The notes beneath the pieces are model-generated. The model made no database searches. It was not told where the DNA came from and was given only the letters and a program-made list of their open reading frames with translations. Positions 48,298 through 56,858 of a stretch of DNA of 64,000 nucleotides are shown here, piece by piece. The number at the start of each line of letters is the position of its first letter. Position 1 is the first letter of the stretch. This DNA comes from DATARH01 sp036268075 (GTDB taxonomy: Bacteria; Pseudomonadota; Alphaproteobacteria; ATCC43930; CGMCC-115725): positions 1-64,000 of the forward strand of contig DATAUV010000114.1 in NCBI GenBank assembly GCA_036268075.1, given 5' to 3'. Both the position numbers and the translations under genes were made by a program.

Positions 48298-50177
48298 GCG
48301 CTGAACCGGCCGTCGCCGGCGCCATCAACCCCGCCGCGTGGGTGGGGTTGCGCCGCGCCGCCTTCCGGCTCGACCGGGTGATCGGGATCGGAACCGAATT
48401 CAGCGGCGCGGTGCTGGTGCTGGCCGAGGTGGCGATCCTCTTCGCCGGGGTTGTCTCCCGCTATGTCTTCGACAGCCCGATCATCTGGACCGACGAGCTG
48501 GCGAATTTCCTGCTGTTGTGGCTGGCGATGCTGGGCTCGGTCGTCGCGTTCCGCCGCGACGGGCATATGCGGCTGACGACCCTCGTTAATTCGGTGGGAC
48601 CGGAATGGGGCAGTTGGCTTGGCGCGCTCGCGGCGCTGGTGCTGATCGCGTTCGTCCTCGAAATCCTCGTGCCGGCGCACGAGTATCTGAACCAGCAATC
48701 CTTCGTCCAGCTCATCACGCTCAAGATTTCCGACGGCTATCGCGTGCTCGCGATCATGGTCGGCACGTCGCTGTTGGCGGTCGTGACGCTGCTGCGGCTG
48801 TTCCAGACGACGAACCTCAAGCGGTTTCTGTCGGCGCTGCTGGTGGTCGCGGCGATTTCCGCCGGGCTCTGGGCATCGCAGCCCCTGCTGCTCGCGATGG
48901 GGCATGGCAGCCTCGTCGTCTTCTTTGTCGTGATGGTCGCGGTTTGCGTCGGCATCGGCGTGCCGATCGCGTTCACCTTCGGCATCGCGACCCTGTCCTA
49001 CCTCGCGCTCAACACCGACCTGCCGCTGGTCATCGTCATCAACCGGATGGATGACGGCATCTCGAACCTGCTGCTGCTGTCGGTGCCGATGTTCGTGTTT
49101 CTCGGCCTGTTGATGGAGATGACGGGGATTGCGCGGGTTATGGTCAATTTCCTCGCCTCGCTGGTCGGCCATGTGCGCGGCGGCCTCTCCTACGTGCTGC
49201 TCGGCGCGATGTATCTCGTCTCCGGCATCTCCGGGTCGAAGGCGGCGGACATGGCCGCGGTCGCCCCGATCCTCTTCCCCGAGATGCAGAAGCGCGGCAG
49301 CCATCCGGGTGAGCTCGCCTCATTGCTCGCGACCTCCAGCGCGATGTCCGAGACGATCCCGCCGAGCCTCGTCCTCATTACGATCGGCTCGGTCGTGCCG
49401 GGATTGTCGATCGCCGCGCTCTTTACCGGCGGCTTGCTGCCCGCCTTCGTCGCCGCGCTCTCGCTGGTGCTGGTGGCGTGGTGGCGCTCGCGCAACACCG
49501 ATACCGGCGTCCACGAGCGCGCCCGCGTCGCCGAGATGCTGAAGAGCTTTGCGATCGCGGTTCCCGGCCTGACCCTGCCCTTCGTCATCCGCTTCGCGGT
49601 CATCGACGGCGTCGCGACGGCGACCGAGGTCTCGACTGTCGGCGTCGTCTACACCGCCCTTCTCGGCATCTTCATCTATCGCCAGTTCGAGTGGCGCCGC
49701 ATCTACCCGATCCTCGTCGAGACCGTCTCGCTGACCGGGGCGGTGCTGATGATCATCGGCACCGCGACCGCGATGGCCTGGGCGCTGACGCAGTCGGGGT
49801 TCTCGCTGTGGCTCGTCTCGGTCATGGCGGCGGTGCCGGGGGGAAGCTGGGGCTTTCTCGCGATCACGATCGTGGCCTTCGTCATCCTCGGCAGCGTGCT
49901 TGAGGGGCTGCCGGCGATCGTGCTGTTCGGCCCGCTCCTGTTCCCGATCGCCAAGACCATGGGGGTGCACGAGGTGCATTACGCGATGGTCGTGATCCTG
50001 GCGATGGGGATCGGGCTCTTCGCGCCGCCCTTCGGTGTCGGCTTCTACGGCGCCTGCGCGATCGGCCGGGTCAATCCCGATGACGCGCTGTGGCGCATCT
50101 GGCCCTACATCTTCGCCCTGATCGCCTCGCTGATCATCGTCGCGGCGATCCCTTGGCTGTCGATCGGGTTTTTATGA
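48294..50177 (+). CDS. dctM: fused TRAP transporter permease (DctQ-DctM)
   Basis: A 627-residue membrane protein from GTG 48294 overlapping the dctP stop. The first about 190 residues are DctQ-like (four helices; RYVFDSPIIWTDELANFLLL, FRRDGHMRL). The remainder is DctM-like with about 12 helices (IGVPIAFTFGIATLSYLALN, SVPMFVFLGLLMEMTGIARV, GISGSKAADMAAVAPILFPE). Fusions of this sort are known. It drives sodium- or proton-coupled uptake with the DctP partner. Confidence 0.93.
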   Translation: MSAEPAVAGAINPAAWVGLRRAAFRLDRVIGIGTEFSGAVLVLAEVAILFAGVVSRYVFDSPIIWTDELANFLLLWLAMLGSVVAFRRDGHMRLTTLVNSVGPEWGSWLGALAALVLIAFVLEILVPAHEYLNQQSFVQLITLKISDGYRVLAIMVGTSLLAVVTLLRLFQTTNLKRFLSALLVVAAISAGLWASQPLLLAMGHGSLVVFFVVMVAVCVGIGVPIAFTFGIATLSYLALNTDLPLVIVINRMDDGISNLLLLSVPMFVFLGLLMEMTGIARVMVNFLASLVGHVRGGLSYVLLGAMYLVSGISGSKAADMAAVAPILFPEMQKRGSHPGELASLLATSSAMSETIPPSLVLITIGSVVPGLSIAALFTGGLLPAFVAALSLVLVAWWRSRNTDTGVHERARVAEMLKSFAIAVPGLTLPFVIRFAVIDGVATATEVSTVGVVYTALLGIFIYRQFEWRRIYPILVETVSLTGAVLMIIGTATAMAWALTQSGFSLWLVSVMAAVPGGSWGFLAITIVAFVILGSVLEGLPAIVLFGPLLFPIAKTMGVHEVHYAMVVILAMGIGLFAPPFGVGFYGACAIGRVNPDDALWRIWPYIFALIASLIIVAAIPWLSIGFL

Positions 50178-50189
50178 TCCGGCGGCCCC

Positions 50190-50270
50190 GTAGGATGGGC
50201 TGAGCGGAGCGACGCCCATCAATGCTTGGGTGGCAACGATGGGCTTCGCCGCGCTCAGCCCATCCTACGC
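50190..50270. repeat. CGTAGGATGGG terminal-inverted element, copy 3 (no inner hairpin)
   Basis: Arms CGTAGGATGGGCTGAGCG and CGCTCAGCCCATCCTACG lie only about 80 bp apart, without the inner GGAGGNCGCGG hairpin of the longer copies. It is the minimal form of the family. Read forward, its right arm encodes MGFAALSPSY, a peptide that can appear as a false N-terminus. Confidence 0.88.
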
Positions 50271-50322
50271 GGCGAGGCCTGTGTTAGGGTCGCCCGCGAT
50301 CAGGCTAACGAAGGGCGGGCAA

Positions 50323-51102
50323 GTGTCGGACATTCGGATAGAGCGGCGGGGCGACGCCGTCGCGATCGTGACGATCGACCGCCAGGCGCGGCGCAACGCG
50401 CTCGACATCGCGGCGTGGCGCGGCCTCGCCGAGGCGTTCCGCGGCCTCGCCCAGGACAAGACCGTGCGGCTCGCGGTGCTGACCGGCGCCGGCGGGCATT
50501 TCTGCGCCGGGGCCGATATCAGCGAGTTCGCCCGCGCGCGCGCCGACAGCGCCGGCGGCGCCGCGTATGAGAAAACCGTCGCGGCCGCCTATGCCGCGAT
50601 CCGCGCGCTGCCGCAGCCGAGCATCGCCGCGATCGAGGGCTCCTGCGCCGGCGGCGGCTGTGCGATCGCGCTCTCCTGCGATTTCCGGGTGATGCGGCGC
50701 GGCGCCCGTTTCGGTATCCCCGCCGCCAAGCTCGGCACGATCTACACGATCGGCGAGTGCCATCTGCTGCAATCGACGATCGGTCTCGCCAACGCCAAGC
50801 GCATCCTCTTCGGCGGCGTGCTGCACGATGCCGAGACCGCGCGCGAGATGGGGTTCGCCGACGCCCTCGTCGACGCCGACCCGGTCGCCGCCGCGATCGA
50901 GTTCGCCGCCGCGATGACCGCCAACGCGCCGCTTGCCATCGCCGGGATGAAGACGATCCTCGACGAGCTCGCCCGCGGCGACATCGCCGCCGCCCGCCCC
51001 GGGATCGAACAACGCATCCGCGAGGCGCTCGACAGCGCCGACTACCGCGAGGGCGCGGCGGCCTTTATGGAGAAGCGGCCACCGCGCTTTTCTGGCCAGT
51101 GA
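50323..51102 (+). CDS. enoyl-CoA hydratase/isomerase-family protein lacking both catalytic glutamates
   Basis: A 259-residue crotonase-fold protein. GTG 50323 is the start; upstream sequence to 50230 is repeat-derived. CoA/oxyanion segments AVLTGAGGHFCAGADISEF and IEGSCAGGGCAIALSCDFR are intact. The two glutamates of true hydratases (GGGCE and the later PE) are replaced: GGGCAIAL and FGIPAAKLGT both have Ala. Hydratase activity is therefore unlikely; decarboxylase, isomerase or hydrolase chemistry is possible. Confidence 0.85.
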   Translation: MSDIRIERRGDAVAIVTIDRQARRNALDIAAWRGLAEAFRGLAQDKTVRLAVLTGAGGHFCAGADISEFARARADSAGGAAYEKTVAAAYAAIRALPQPSIAAIEGSCAGGGCAIALSCDFRVMRRGARFGIPAAKLGTIYTIGECHLLQSTIGLANAKRILFGGVLHDAETAREMGFADALVDADPVAAAIEFAAAMTANAPLAIAGMKTILDELARGDIAAARPGIEQRIREALDSADYREGAAAFMEKRPPRFSGQ

Positions 51103-51120
51103 GCATGTCCCCTTTTTCTA

Positions 51121-51200
51121 TCGTCTTTCCCGCGAAGGCGGGAATCCAGGGTCAACGCTTCGTCGCTCGCCCTGGACCCCCGCCTTCGCGGGGGCGACGA
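51121..51200. repeat. TCGTCTTTCCCGCGAAGGCGGGAA palindrome, copy 4
   Basis: Arms CCCGCGAAGGCGGGAATCCA and GACCCCCGCCTTCGCGGGGG surround CAGGGTC. It fills the gap before hyuA. Confidence 0.85.
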
Positions 51201-51225
51201 ACTGTTAGAGAGGCCGGCCAATAAG

Positions 51226-53238
51226 ATGAAATGGCTCGGCATCGACACCGGCGGCACGTTCACCGACCTCGTGCTTTATGACGAGGACACGGGCCGGCTG
51301 ACGATCGAGAAGGTGCCGAGCACGCCGGCCGACCCCTCGGCCGGGATCCTCGCCGGCATCGCCCGGCTCAACCTCGACCTCGGGGAGGTCGCCAAGCTCG
51401 CCCACGGCACGACGGTCGCGACCAACACGATCCTCGAGCGCAAGGGCGCGCCGACCGCGGTGCTGACCACCAAGGGCTTCCGTGACGTGCTCGAGGTCGG
51501 GCGCGGCAACCGCACGATCCTCTACAACATCAAGGCCGTGCGCCCGAAGCCGCTGGTGCCGCGCTCGCGCGTCTACGAGATCGACGAGCGCACCCTATAC
51601 GACGGCACGATCGCGCGCGAGGTCGACCCCGAGCAGGTTCGCTCGATCGCCGCCGCGCTCGCCGCAAGCGGGATCGAGGCCGTCGCGATCTGCTTCCTCC
51701 ACGCCTACGCCAACGAGGCCAACGAACGCGCCGCCCGCGACGCGGTCGCCGCCGCCTTGCCTGACGCGGCGGTCGCGGCCTCGCATCAGGTCTTGCCCGA
51801 ATACCGCGAGTACGAGCGGTTCACCGCGACGATGCTGAGCGCCTATGTCGCGCCGCGTATGCGCGATTACCTCGGGGCGCTGCAGGAGGGGCTGAGCCGC
51901 CGCGGCTACCGGCGCGACATCGCGATCATGACCTCGAACGGCGGCACCTGGCCGGTGCGGCGGATCGTCGAGTCGCCGGTGAATTCGGTCCTCTCCGGCC
52001 CCGCCGCCGGGGTGATCGGCGCGGTCGAAATCGCCGGCAAGGCGGGATACGGCAACCTCATCACCTACGACATGGGCGGCACCTCGACCGACACGTGCCT
52101 CGTCAAGAACGGCGAGTTTTCGATCTCGACCGACGGCTCCATCGGCACCCACCCGATCAAGCTCCAGCAGATCGACATCAACAGCATCGGCGCCGGCGCG
52201 GGCTCGATCGCCTATCTCGACGCCGGCAAGGCGATCGCGGTCGGCCCGCGCTCGGCCGGGGCGGTGCCGGGTCCCGCCGCCTATGGCCGCGGCAATCCGG
52301 AGCCGACCGTGACCGACGCCAACCTCGCGCTCGGCCGGCTCGGCACCGACCGCATCCTCGGCGGCGAAATCCGCCTCGATGCCGGGCTCGCCGGCGCGGC
52401 GGTGGAGCGGCTCGCGGGCGCGGTGGGGCTCGACCGCCAGCGCATGGCCGAGGGCATCCTCGCCATCGTCACCGCCAAGATGACCGCGAGCATCAAGGAA
52501 ATCTCGATCATGCGCGGCCACGACCCGCGCGATTTCGCCCTGTTCGCCTATGGCGGCGCCGGCCCGCTGCACGCCGCGGCGGTGGCCGACGAGCTGGGTT
52601 GCCCGCGCGTGCTGATCCCGCCGCTGCCCGGCAATTTCTCCGCGTATGGCCTCCTCGCCGCCGACACCCGCCACGACTACGCCCGCACCCGCGTGGTGGC
52701 GACCGCCGCGCTCCCCTTCGCCGAATTGCAGGCGACGCTCGCCCAGATGCGCGAACAAGGCCGCGCGCGGCTCGCCGAGGATGGGTTCGCCCCCGACGCC
52801 ATGCGCTTCGAGGCGCGACTCGACATGCGCTTTATCGGTCAGGCCTTCGAGCTGCCGGTGGCGATGCCCGACACGGCGGCGTCGATGGACGGTCTCGACC
52901 GCGCCTTCATCGCCGCCTACGAGGCGCGTTATTCCTACGCCGTTCCGGCCCCGGCCGAGATCGTCACCTTCCGCCTCGCCGCCTACGGGCTGGTGACAAA
53001 GCCGGGGATGCCGCCCGCCCCCTCGGCCCGCCTCGACGCGAAGATCGGCGAGCGGCCGGTCGCCTTCGACGGCAAGTTCCGCCCGACCCCCATCTACGAC
53101 CGCCCGCTGCTCGCCGCGGGCGTCGCGCTCACCGGCCCCGCAATCATCGAGGAAACCGGCTCGACGACGATCGTCCCGCCCGGCTTTACCGCGACGGTCG
53201 AGCCGCAGGGAATGCTCGTGCTGGAGCGGCGCAAATGA
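51226..53238 (+). CDS. hyuA: hydantoinase/oxoprolinase subunit A
   Basis: A 670-residue HyuA, the ATP-binding subunit of N-methylhydantoinase/5-oxoprolinase/acetone-carboxylase-like enzymes. The actin-like phosphate loop GIDTGGTFTD lies at residues 5-14. Other landmarks: LAHGTTVATNTILERKGAPT, VNSVLSGPAAGVIGA, ITYDMGGTSTDTCLVK, SIGAGAGSIAYLD. The usual HyuB partner begins only at 54022, separated by a PIN toxin-antitoxin pair. The enzyme hydrolyses a cyclic amide with ATP; the substrate is not evident. Confidence 0.95.
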   Translation: MKWLGIDTGGTFTDLVLYDEDTGRLTIEKVPSTPADPSAGILAGIARLNLDLGEVAKLAHGTTVATNTILERKGAPTAVLTTKGFRDVLEVGRGNRTILYNIKAVRPKPLVPRSRVYEIDERTLYDGTIAREVDPEQVRSIAAALAASGIEAVAICFLHAYANEANERAARDAVAAALPDAAVAASHQVLPEYREYERFTATMLSAYVAPRMRDYLGALQEGLSRRGYRRDIAIMTSNGGTWPVRRIVESPVNSVLSGPAAGVIGAVEIAGKAGYGNLITYDMGGTSTDTCLVKNGEFSISTDGSIGTHPIKLQQIDINSIGAGAGSIAYLDAGKAIAVGPRSAGAVPGPAAYGRGNPEPTVTDANLALGRLGTDRILGGEIRLDAGLAGAAVERLAGAVGLDRQRMAEGILAIVTAKMTASIKEISIMRGHDPRDFALFAYGGAGPLHAAAVADELGCPRVLIPPLPGNFSAYGLLAADTRHDYARTRVVATAALPFAELQATLAQMREQGRARLAEDGFAPDAMRFEARLDMRFIGQAFELPVAMPDTAASMDGLDRAFIAAYEARYSYAVPAPAEIVTFRLAAYGLVTKPGMPPAPSARLDAKIGERPVAFDGKFRPTPIYDRPLLAAGVALTGPAIIEETGSTTIVPPGFTATVEPQGMLVLERRK

Positions 53239-53314
53239 TCCGGTGCGTCAAAACCGGATGAACGGATAAGATAGAGGGCGCACCGCAAAGGCGGCAATGG
53301 GATCAAGGTAAGCC

Positions 53315-53551
53315 ATGAGCGAAGTCCGCGCGCGCATTCGGGTCGGCCGCGACCACGTCATAAGCGGCGTTGCGCCCGACGATATTCCGCCGGGCGACCA
53401 CGAGGCGCTGATCACCCTGGGCCCGGCCGTCAAACCTCGTATCGAGGCGAGGCCGTTTCGCGTCTCGGCCTTGCCTACCATCGATCTAGGGCCATGGCCG
53501 GAACAGCTCAGCCTGCGCCGAGAGGACATCTACGGCGACGATGGCCGGTGA
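53315..53551 (+). CDS. antitoxin of a PIN-type toxin-antitoxin pair
   Basis: A 78-residue protein with N-terminal beta-strand segment VRARIRVGRDHVISGVAP, middle PPGDHEALITL, and C-terminal motif DLGPWPEQLSLRREDIYGDD. That C-terminal motif is typical of small antitoxin-like proteins preceding PIN toxins. The stop overlaps the toxin ATG by one base (TGATG). AAGG lies upstream of ATG 53315. It probably binds and neutralises the PIN protein and represses the promoter. Confidence 0.75.
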   Translation: MSEVRARIRVGRDHVISGVAPDDIPPGDHEALITLGPAVKPRIEARPFRVSALPTIDLGPWPEQLSLRREDIYGDDGR

Positions 53552-53973
53552 TGTTTGTCGACACCAACGTCCTGGTTTACGCGGCAGCTCCGGGGGCTCC
53601 GGCCCAGCAACGGGCAATCGAGGCCCTGGCGAACCACGGCGGCGGAGAAGAGGGTTTGCGGATCAGCCGTCAGGTACTGCGCGAGTTCGTGGCAGTGATC
53701 ACTCGCCCTCAGCTATGGGCGCGGCCGAGTTCGGCGGACGAAGCGGCTGCGGCCGCAATCGCGCTGGCTGCCGCGTTTGACATCCTGGAGGATGGGCCGG
53801 CCGTCTGGGACCAGCTTGTCCGCCTCTGCCGCCGCGTATCTTTTGGCGGACGGCAAGTTCATGACGCCAATATCGTCGCGACGATGCTGGCGCACGGCGA
53901 GCGGCGTTTGCTCACCTTCAATGATTCGGATTTCCGACGCTTCAGCGATGACATCGAACTCGTTGTTCCTTGA
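53551..53973 (+). CDS. PIN-domain toxin (VapC-like ribonuclease)
   Basis: A 140-residue PIN-domain protein. The acidic metal-binding set is Asp4 (FVDTNVLVYAA), Glu45 (LREFVAVI), Asp105 (VHDANIVATM) and Asp125/Asp127 (FNDSDF). VapC-type toxins cleave tRNA or rRNA. ATG 53551 overlaps the antitoxin stop; GTG 53548 is in frame. The pair sits between hyuA and hyuB in the same orientation, splitting an operon that is normally contiguous. Confidence 0.85.
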   Translation: MFVDTNVLVYAAAPGAPAQQRAIEALANHGGGEEGLRISRQVLREFVAVITRPQLWARPSSADEAAAAAIALAAAFDILEDGPAVWDQLVRLCRRVSFGGRQVHDANIVATMLAHGERRLLTFNDSDFRRFSDDIELVVP

Positions 53974-53977
53974 CCTT

Positions 53978-54022
53978 GGCGCCAGCGTGCCGCGCGGCAT
54001 GCCGGTGCTGGAGCGCAAGTGA
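53978..54022 (+). pseudogene. probable detached hyuA C-terminal tail
   Basis: In frame with the TGA that overlaps the hyuB start, the codons read GASVPRGMPVLERK. The intact hyuA ends EPQGMLVLERRK. GM-VLER-K and the TGATG junction with hyuB look like the original hyuA end, left behind when the toxin-antitoxin segment arrived. The similarity is short, so this is an inference. Confidence 0.45.
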
Positions 54023-56043
54023 TGGACCCGATAACCCTCGAAATCCTCAGCGAGGGCCTCATCTCCGTCGTCCGCGAGATGCGCGCGACCGTGTTTCGCA
54101 CCGCCCGCTCGGTGGCGATCTACGAGGCGAAGGATTTCTCCTGCGGCCTCTTCGACCCCGACACCCAGGTCGTCGCGCAATCCGAGGATATCGGCGCGCA
54201 TGTCGTGCCGCTGCCGTGGTCGGTCAAATTCGCGATGGAGGATTTCGCCGGCGACCTCGCGCCCGGCGACGTGATCGTGCTCAACGACCCCTATCGCGGC
54301 GGGACCCACCTCAACGACGTGACGCTGATCTACCCGGTCTTCGCCGGCGGCAAGCTGATCTTCTTCCCGGCCGTGCGCGAGCATTGGGCCGATGTCGGCG
54401 GCGCCGTGCCGGGGAGCCTGTCGGGGACCGCGACCGAGATTTACCAGGAGGGGGTGCGCATCCCGCCGATCAAGCTGGTCGAGGCGGGCAAGATCAACAA
54501 GGCGGCGATGGACCTCATTCTCAGCAACATGCGCGTGCCCGACGAGCGGCTCGGCGATTTCCATGCCGGGATGGCGGCCTGCCGCACCGCCGAAAAGCGC
54601 ATCAACGAGCTGGTCGCGCGCCATGGCACCGAGACGCTGCTCGAATGCGTGCGCATCAACCTCGACCGTTCCGAGGCGCGGATGCGGGCACAGATCGCCC
54701 TCCTGCCCGACGGCGAATTTCATTATGAGGACTATCTCGAAACCTTTGGCGACCAGGGCCTCGACCCGCTGCTGCTGCCGCTCAAGCTGACGATCGCCGG
54801 CGACACCTTGACCGCCGATTTCACCGGCGCCTCGCCGCAGGTGCCGGTGCCGGTCAACTCGACCCTGGCGGTGACCGCGGCCTCGGTCTTCATCACCCTC
54901 AAATCCGCACTCGACCCGACCGCCGCGCTCAACCACGGCTCGTTCCGCCCGGTCGAGGTGATCGCGCCCGAAGGCACGATCGTCAACGTCAGGCACCCCG
55001 CCCCGGCCGGCTCGCACGGCGAGATCCGCAAGCGCGTCGTCGCGACGATGCTGGGCGCGCTGAGCCAGATCGTGCCCGACCTCATCTCCGGCGACATCCA
55101 CCGCACCTCGTTCCACAATCTGATCGGCGGCATCCACCCCCGGACCGGCAAGGAATACGTCCATTACGAATGGTCATCGGGCGGCAACGGCGCCTTTGCC
55201 GAGGATGACGGCGCCAGCGCGATGGCGACGATCGATTGGGGCGATTTGACCACGGTGCAGCCGAGCGAGGTGTTGGAGACGCGATTTCCGCTGGTCGTCG
55301 AGTGGTCGCGGCTCGGCACCGATTCCGGCGGCGACGGCGCCCATCGCGGCGGGCTCGGGATGCGCCGCGCGCTCAGGCTCCGCGAAGGCAACGCGACCTA
55401 TTCGCTGCTGTCGGACGGCGCGGTGGTGCCGCCTTTCGGCGTGCTCGGGGGCGAGTCGGCGGCGCCTGTCGATTCGTTCGTGATGCGCGACGGCCGCGAA
55501 ATCCGCTTCGCCCACCCCGGCAAGGTTGGCGGGTTCGCCTTGCGCGAGGGCGACACGGTGACCCTCCAATCCGCCGGCGGCGGAGGCTACGGCGACCCAA
55601 TCGGCCGCCCCGCCGAAGCGGTCGCCGAGGATGTACGCGAAGGCTACGTCACCGCCGTCCACGCCCGCGAGATGTACGGCGTCGTCGTTACGGGTGGCGG
55701 GGTAGACGCGGCGGCGACCAAAACCTTGCGGCAAGAAATCCGGGCGGACCGCCTCTTCCTGACCGTGCGCTATCGGACAAAGCCGCTCTTCGCGGCGGGC
55801 CGCTACAGCCGCCACCGCATCTGCCCCCTCCACCCCGGCGACGCGGCGAGGCTCGGCGTCAGCGACGGCGCGATCGTCGAGCTGGTCGGCCGAGGCGGCC
55901 CGGCTTTGCGCGCCTGGGCGGTCATCGACGAGGCCATGGAATGCGGCGCAGTGCCGCTCGACCCCATAGGCGCGAGCATTGTCGGGGCCAAGCCGGGCGA
56001 AGCCCTTCACGTGCGGCCTCTACGGCGAGTAACGGTGTCGTAG
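54022..56043 (+). CDS. hyuB: hydantoinase/oxoprolinase subunit B with a C-terminal extension
   Basis: A 673-residue HyuB. The N-terminus MDPITLEILSEGLISVVREM and family landmarks AQSEDIGAHVVPLPWSVK, LNDPYRGGTHLNDVTL, GGGGYGDP and REGYVTAVHAREMYGVVV are present. HyuB normally ends near residue 575. Here about 96 further residues (578-673) include LHPGDAARLGVSDGAIVEL and DEAMECGAVPLDPIGASIV, a pattern like an ADC/double-psi-barrel domain (inference). GTG 54019 is an alternative start. The stop lies within the composite repeat. It works with HyuA. Confidence 0.92.
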   Translation: MDPITLEILSEGLISVVREMRATVFRTARSVAIYEAKDFSCGLFDPDTQVVAQSEDIGAHVVPLPWSVKFAMEDFAGDLAPGDVIVLNDPYRGGTHLNDVTLIYPVFAGGKLIFFPAVREHWADVGGAVPGSLSGTATEIYQEGVRIPPIKLVEAGKINKAAMDLILSNMRVPDERLGDFHAGMAACRTAEKRINELVARHGTETLLECVRINLDRSEARMRAQIALLPDGEFHYEDYLETFGDQGLDPLLLPLKLTIAGDTLTADFTGASPQVPVPVNSTLAVTAASVFITLKSALDPTAALNHGSFRPVEVIAPEGTIVNVRHPAPAGSHGEIRKRVVATMLGALSQIVPDLISGDIHRTSFHNLIGGIHPRTGKEYVHYEWSSGGNGAFAEDDGASAMATIDWGDLTTVQPSEVLETRFPLVVEWSRLGTDSGGDGAHRGGLGMRRALRLREGNATYSLLSDGAVVPPFGVLGGESAAPVDSFVMRDGREIRFAHPGKVGGFALREGDTVTLQSAGGGGYGDPIGRPAEAVAEDVREGYVTAVHAREMYGVVVTGGGVDAAATKTLRQEIRADRLFLTVRYRTKPLFAAGRYSRHRICPLHPGDAARLGVSDGAIVELVGRGGPALRAWAVIDEAMECGAVPLDPIGASIVGAKPGEALHVRPLRRVTVS

Positions 56044-56299
56044 GATGGGCTGAGCGCAGCGAAGCCCATCGGTTCTAGGTTCACCACGGAGGCACAGAGG
56101 ACACGGAGGAAAAGCAATATTTCGCCGCAGAGTACGCGGAGGAGGCGCGGAGGTCGCGGTGGGCTTCGGACGCACCGCGTCCTCTGCGAAACCACCGCGT
56201 ACTCCGCGGTAAACCTTTCTCCTCCGTGTCCTCTGTGCCTGCGTGGTGAACCTGACTCGTTTGATGGGCTTCGCTGCGCTCAGCCCATCCTACGACACC
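56034..56299. repeat. composite palindrome, copy 4 (longest)
   Basis: Outer arms GGTGTCGTAGGATGGGC and GCCCATCCTACGACACC are perfect complements that extend inward to about 37 bp. Inside are two more nested pairs: TTCACCACGGAGGCACAGAG with its complement, and CCGCAGAGTACGCGGAGG with its complement. The left arm contains the last codons and stop of hyuB. The 257-bp gap before the FMN-reductase stop contains nothing else. Confidence 0.9.
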
Positions 56300-56300
56300 A

Positions 56301-56858
56301 TCACGTGTACCGGGCGGCCAGCGGGATTGGGCCGAGGGAGGCTGGGTCCAGGCTGCGCAGCTTCGCCAGCGTCTCCACCAACGCCGCCATGTCCATCAGC
56401 GCGCCTTCCGACGAAAGCTTGCCGTCCTTGAAATCGCCGCCGGTCAGGTACACCCCGGTCGGGGCGACGAGGGCGCCGAACCAGGCGAGGACGGCGCGGA
56501 GCTGGGTGTCGACGGCGAGGTAGTGGTGCGGGGAGCCGCCCATCGCGACAATCCCGACGGGCTTGCCCCGCAAGGCCGCGACCGGGGCGATGTCGAGGAG
56601 GTTCTTGAGGACGCCGGGATAGCTCGCGCGGTAGACCGGCGCGGCGATCAGGACCGATCTGGCCGCGACCAGCTTTGCCACCGCGCCCCGTGTCGCCGCG
56701 TTGTAGGCGTCGTCGGCGCGGCCGTCGCAGATTTCGACCCCGGCATCGGCGAGGTTCAGCGTGTCGGCATCGCCGGCGATGTCGGCCGCCGCCCGCATCG
56801 CCGCGGCGAGGCGGCCGGGCGGGGTCGCGGCGCCGACGACGATCAGCAAATCCGCCAT
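56301..56858 (-). CDS. NADPH-dependent FMN reductase
   Basis: A 185-residue flavodoxin-fold reductase of the SsuE/FMN_red family: LLIVVGAATPPGRLAAAMRA, VLIAAPVYRASYPGVLKNLL with the FMN phosphate site, PVGIVAMGGSPHHYLAVDTQ. The ATG at 56858 overlaps the stop of an LLM monooxygenase by one base. It probably supplies FMNH2 to that enzyme, as SsuE does for SsuD, and perhaps to the other LLM proteins nearby. Confidence 0.9.
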   Translation of the reverse strand: MADLLIVVGAATPPGRLAAAMRAAADIAGDADTLNLADAGVEICDGRADDAYNAATRGAVAKLVAARSVLIAAPVYRASYPGVLKNLLDIAPVAALRGKPVGIVAMGGSPHHYLAVDTQLRAVLAWFGALVAPTGVYLTGGDFKDGKLSSEGALMDMAALVETLAKLRSLDPASLGPIPLAARYT

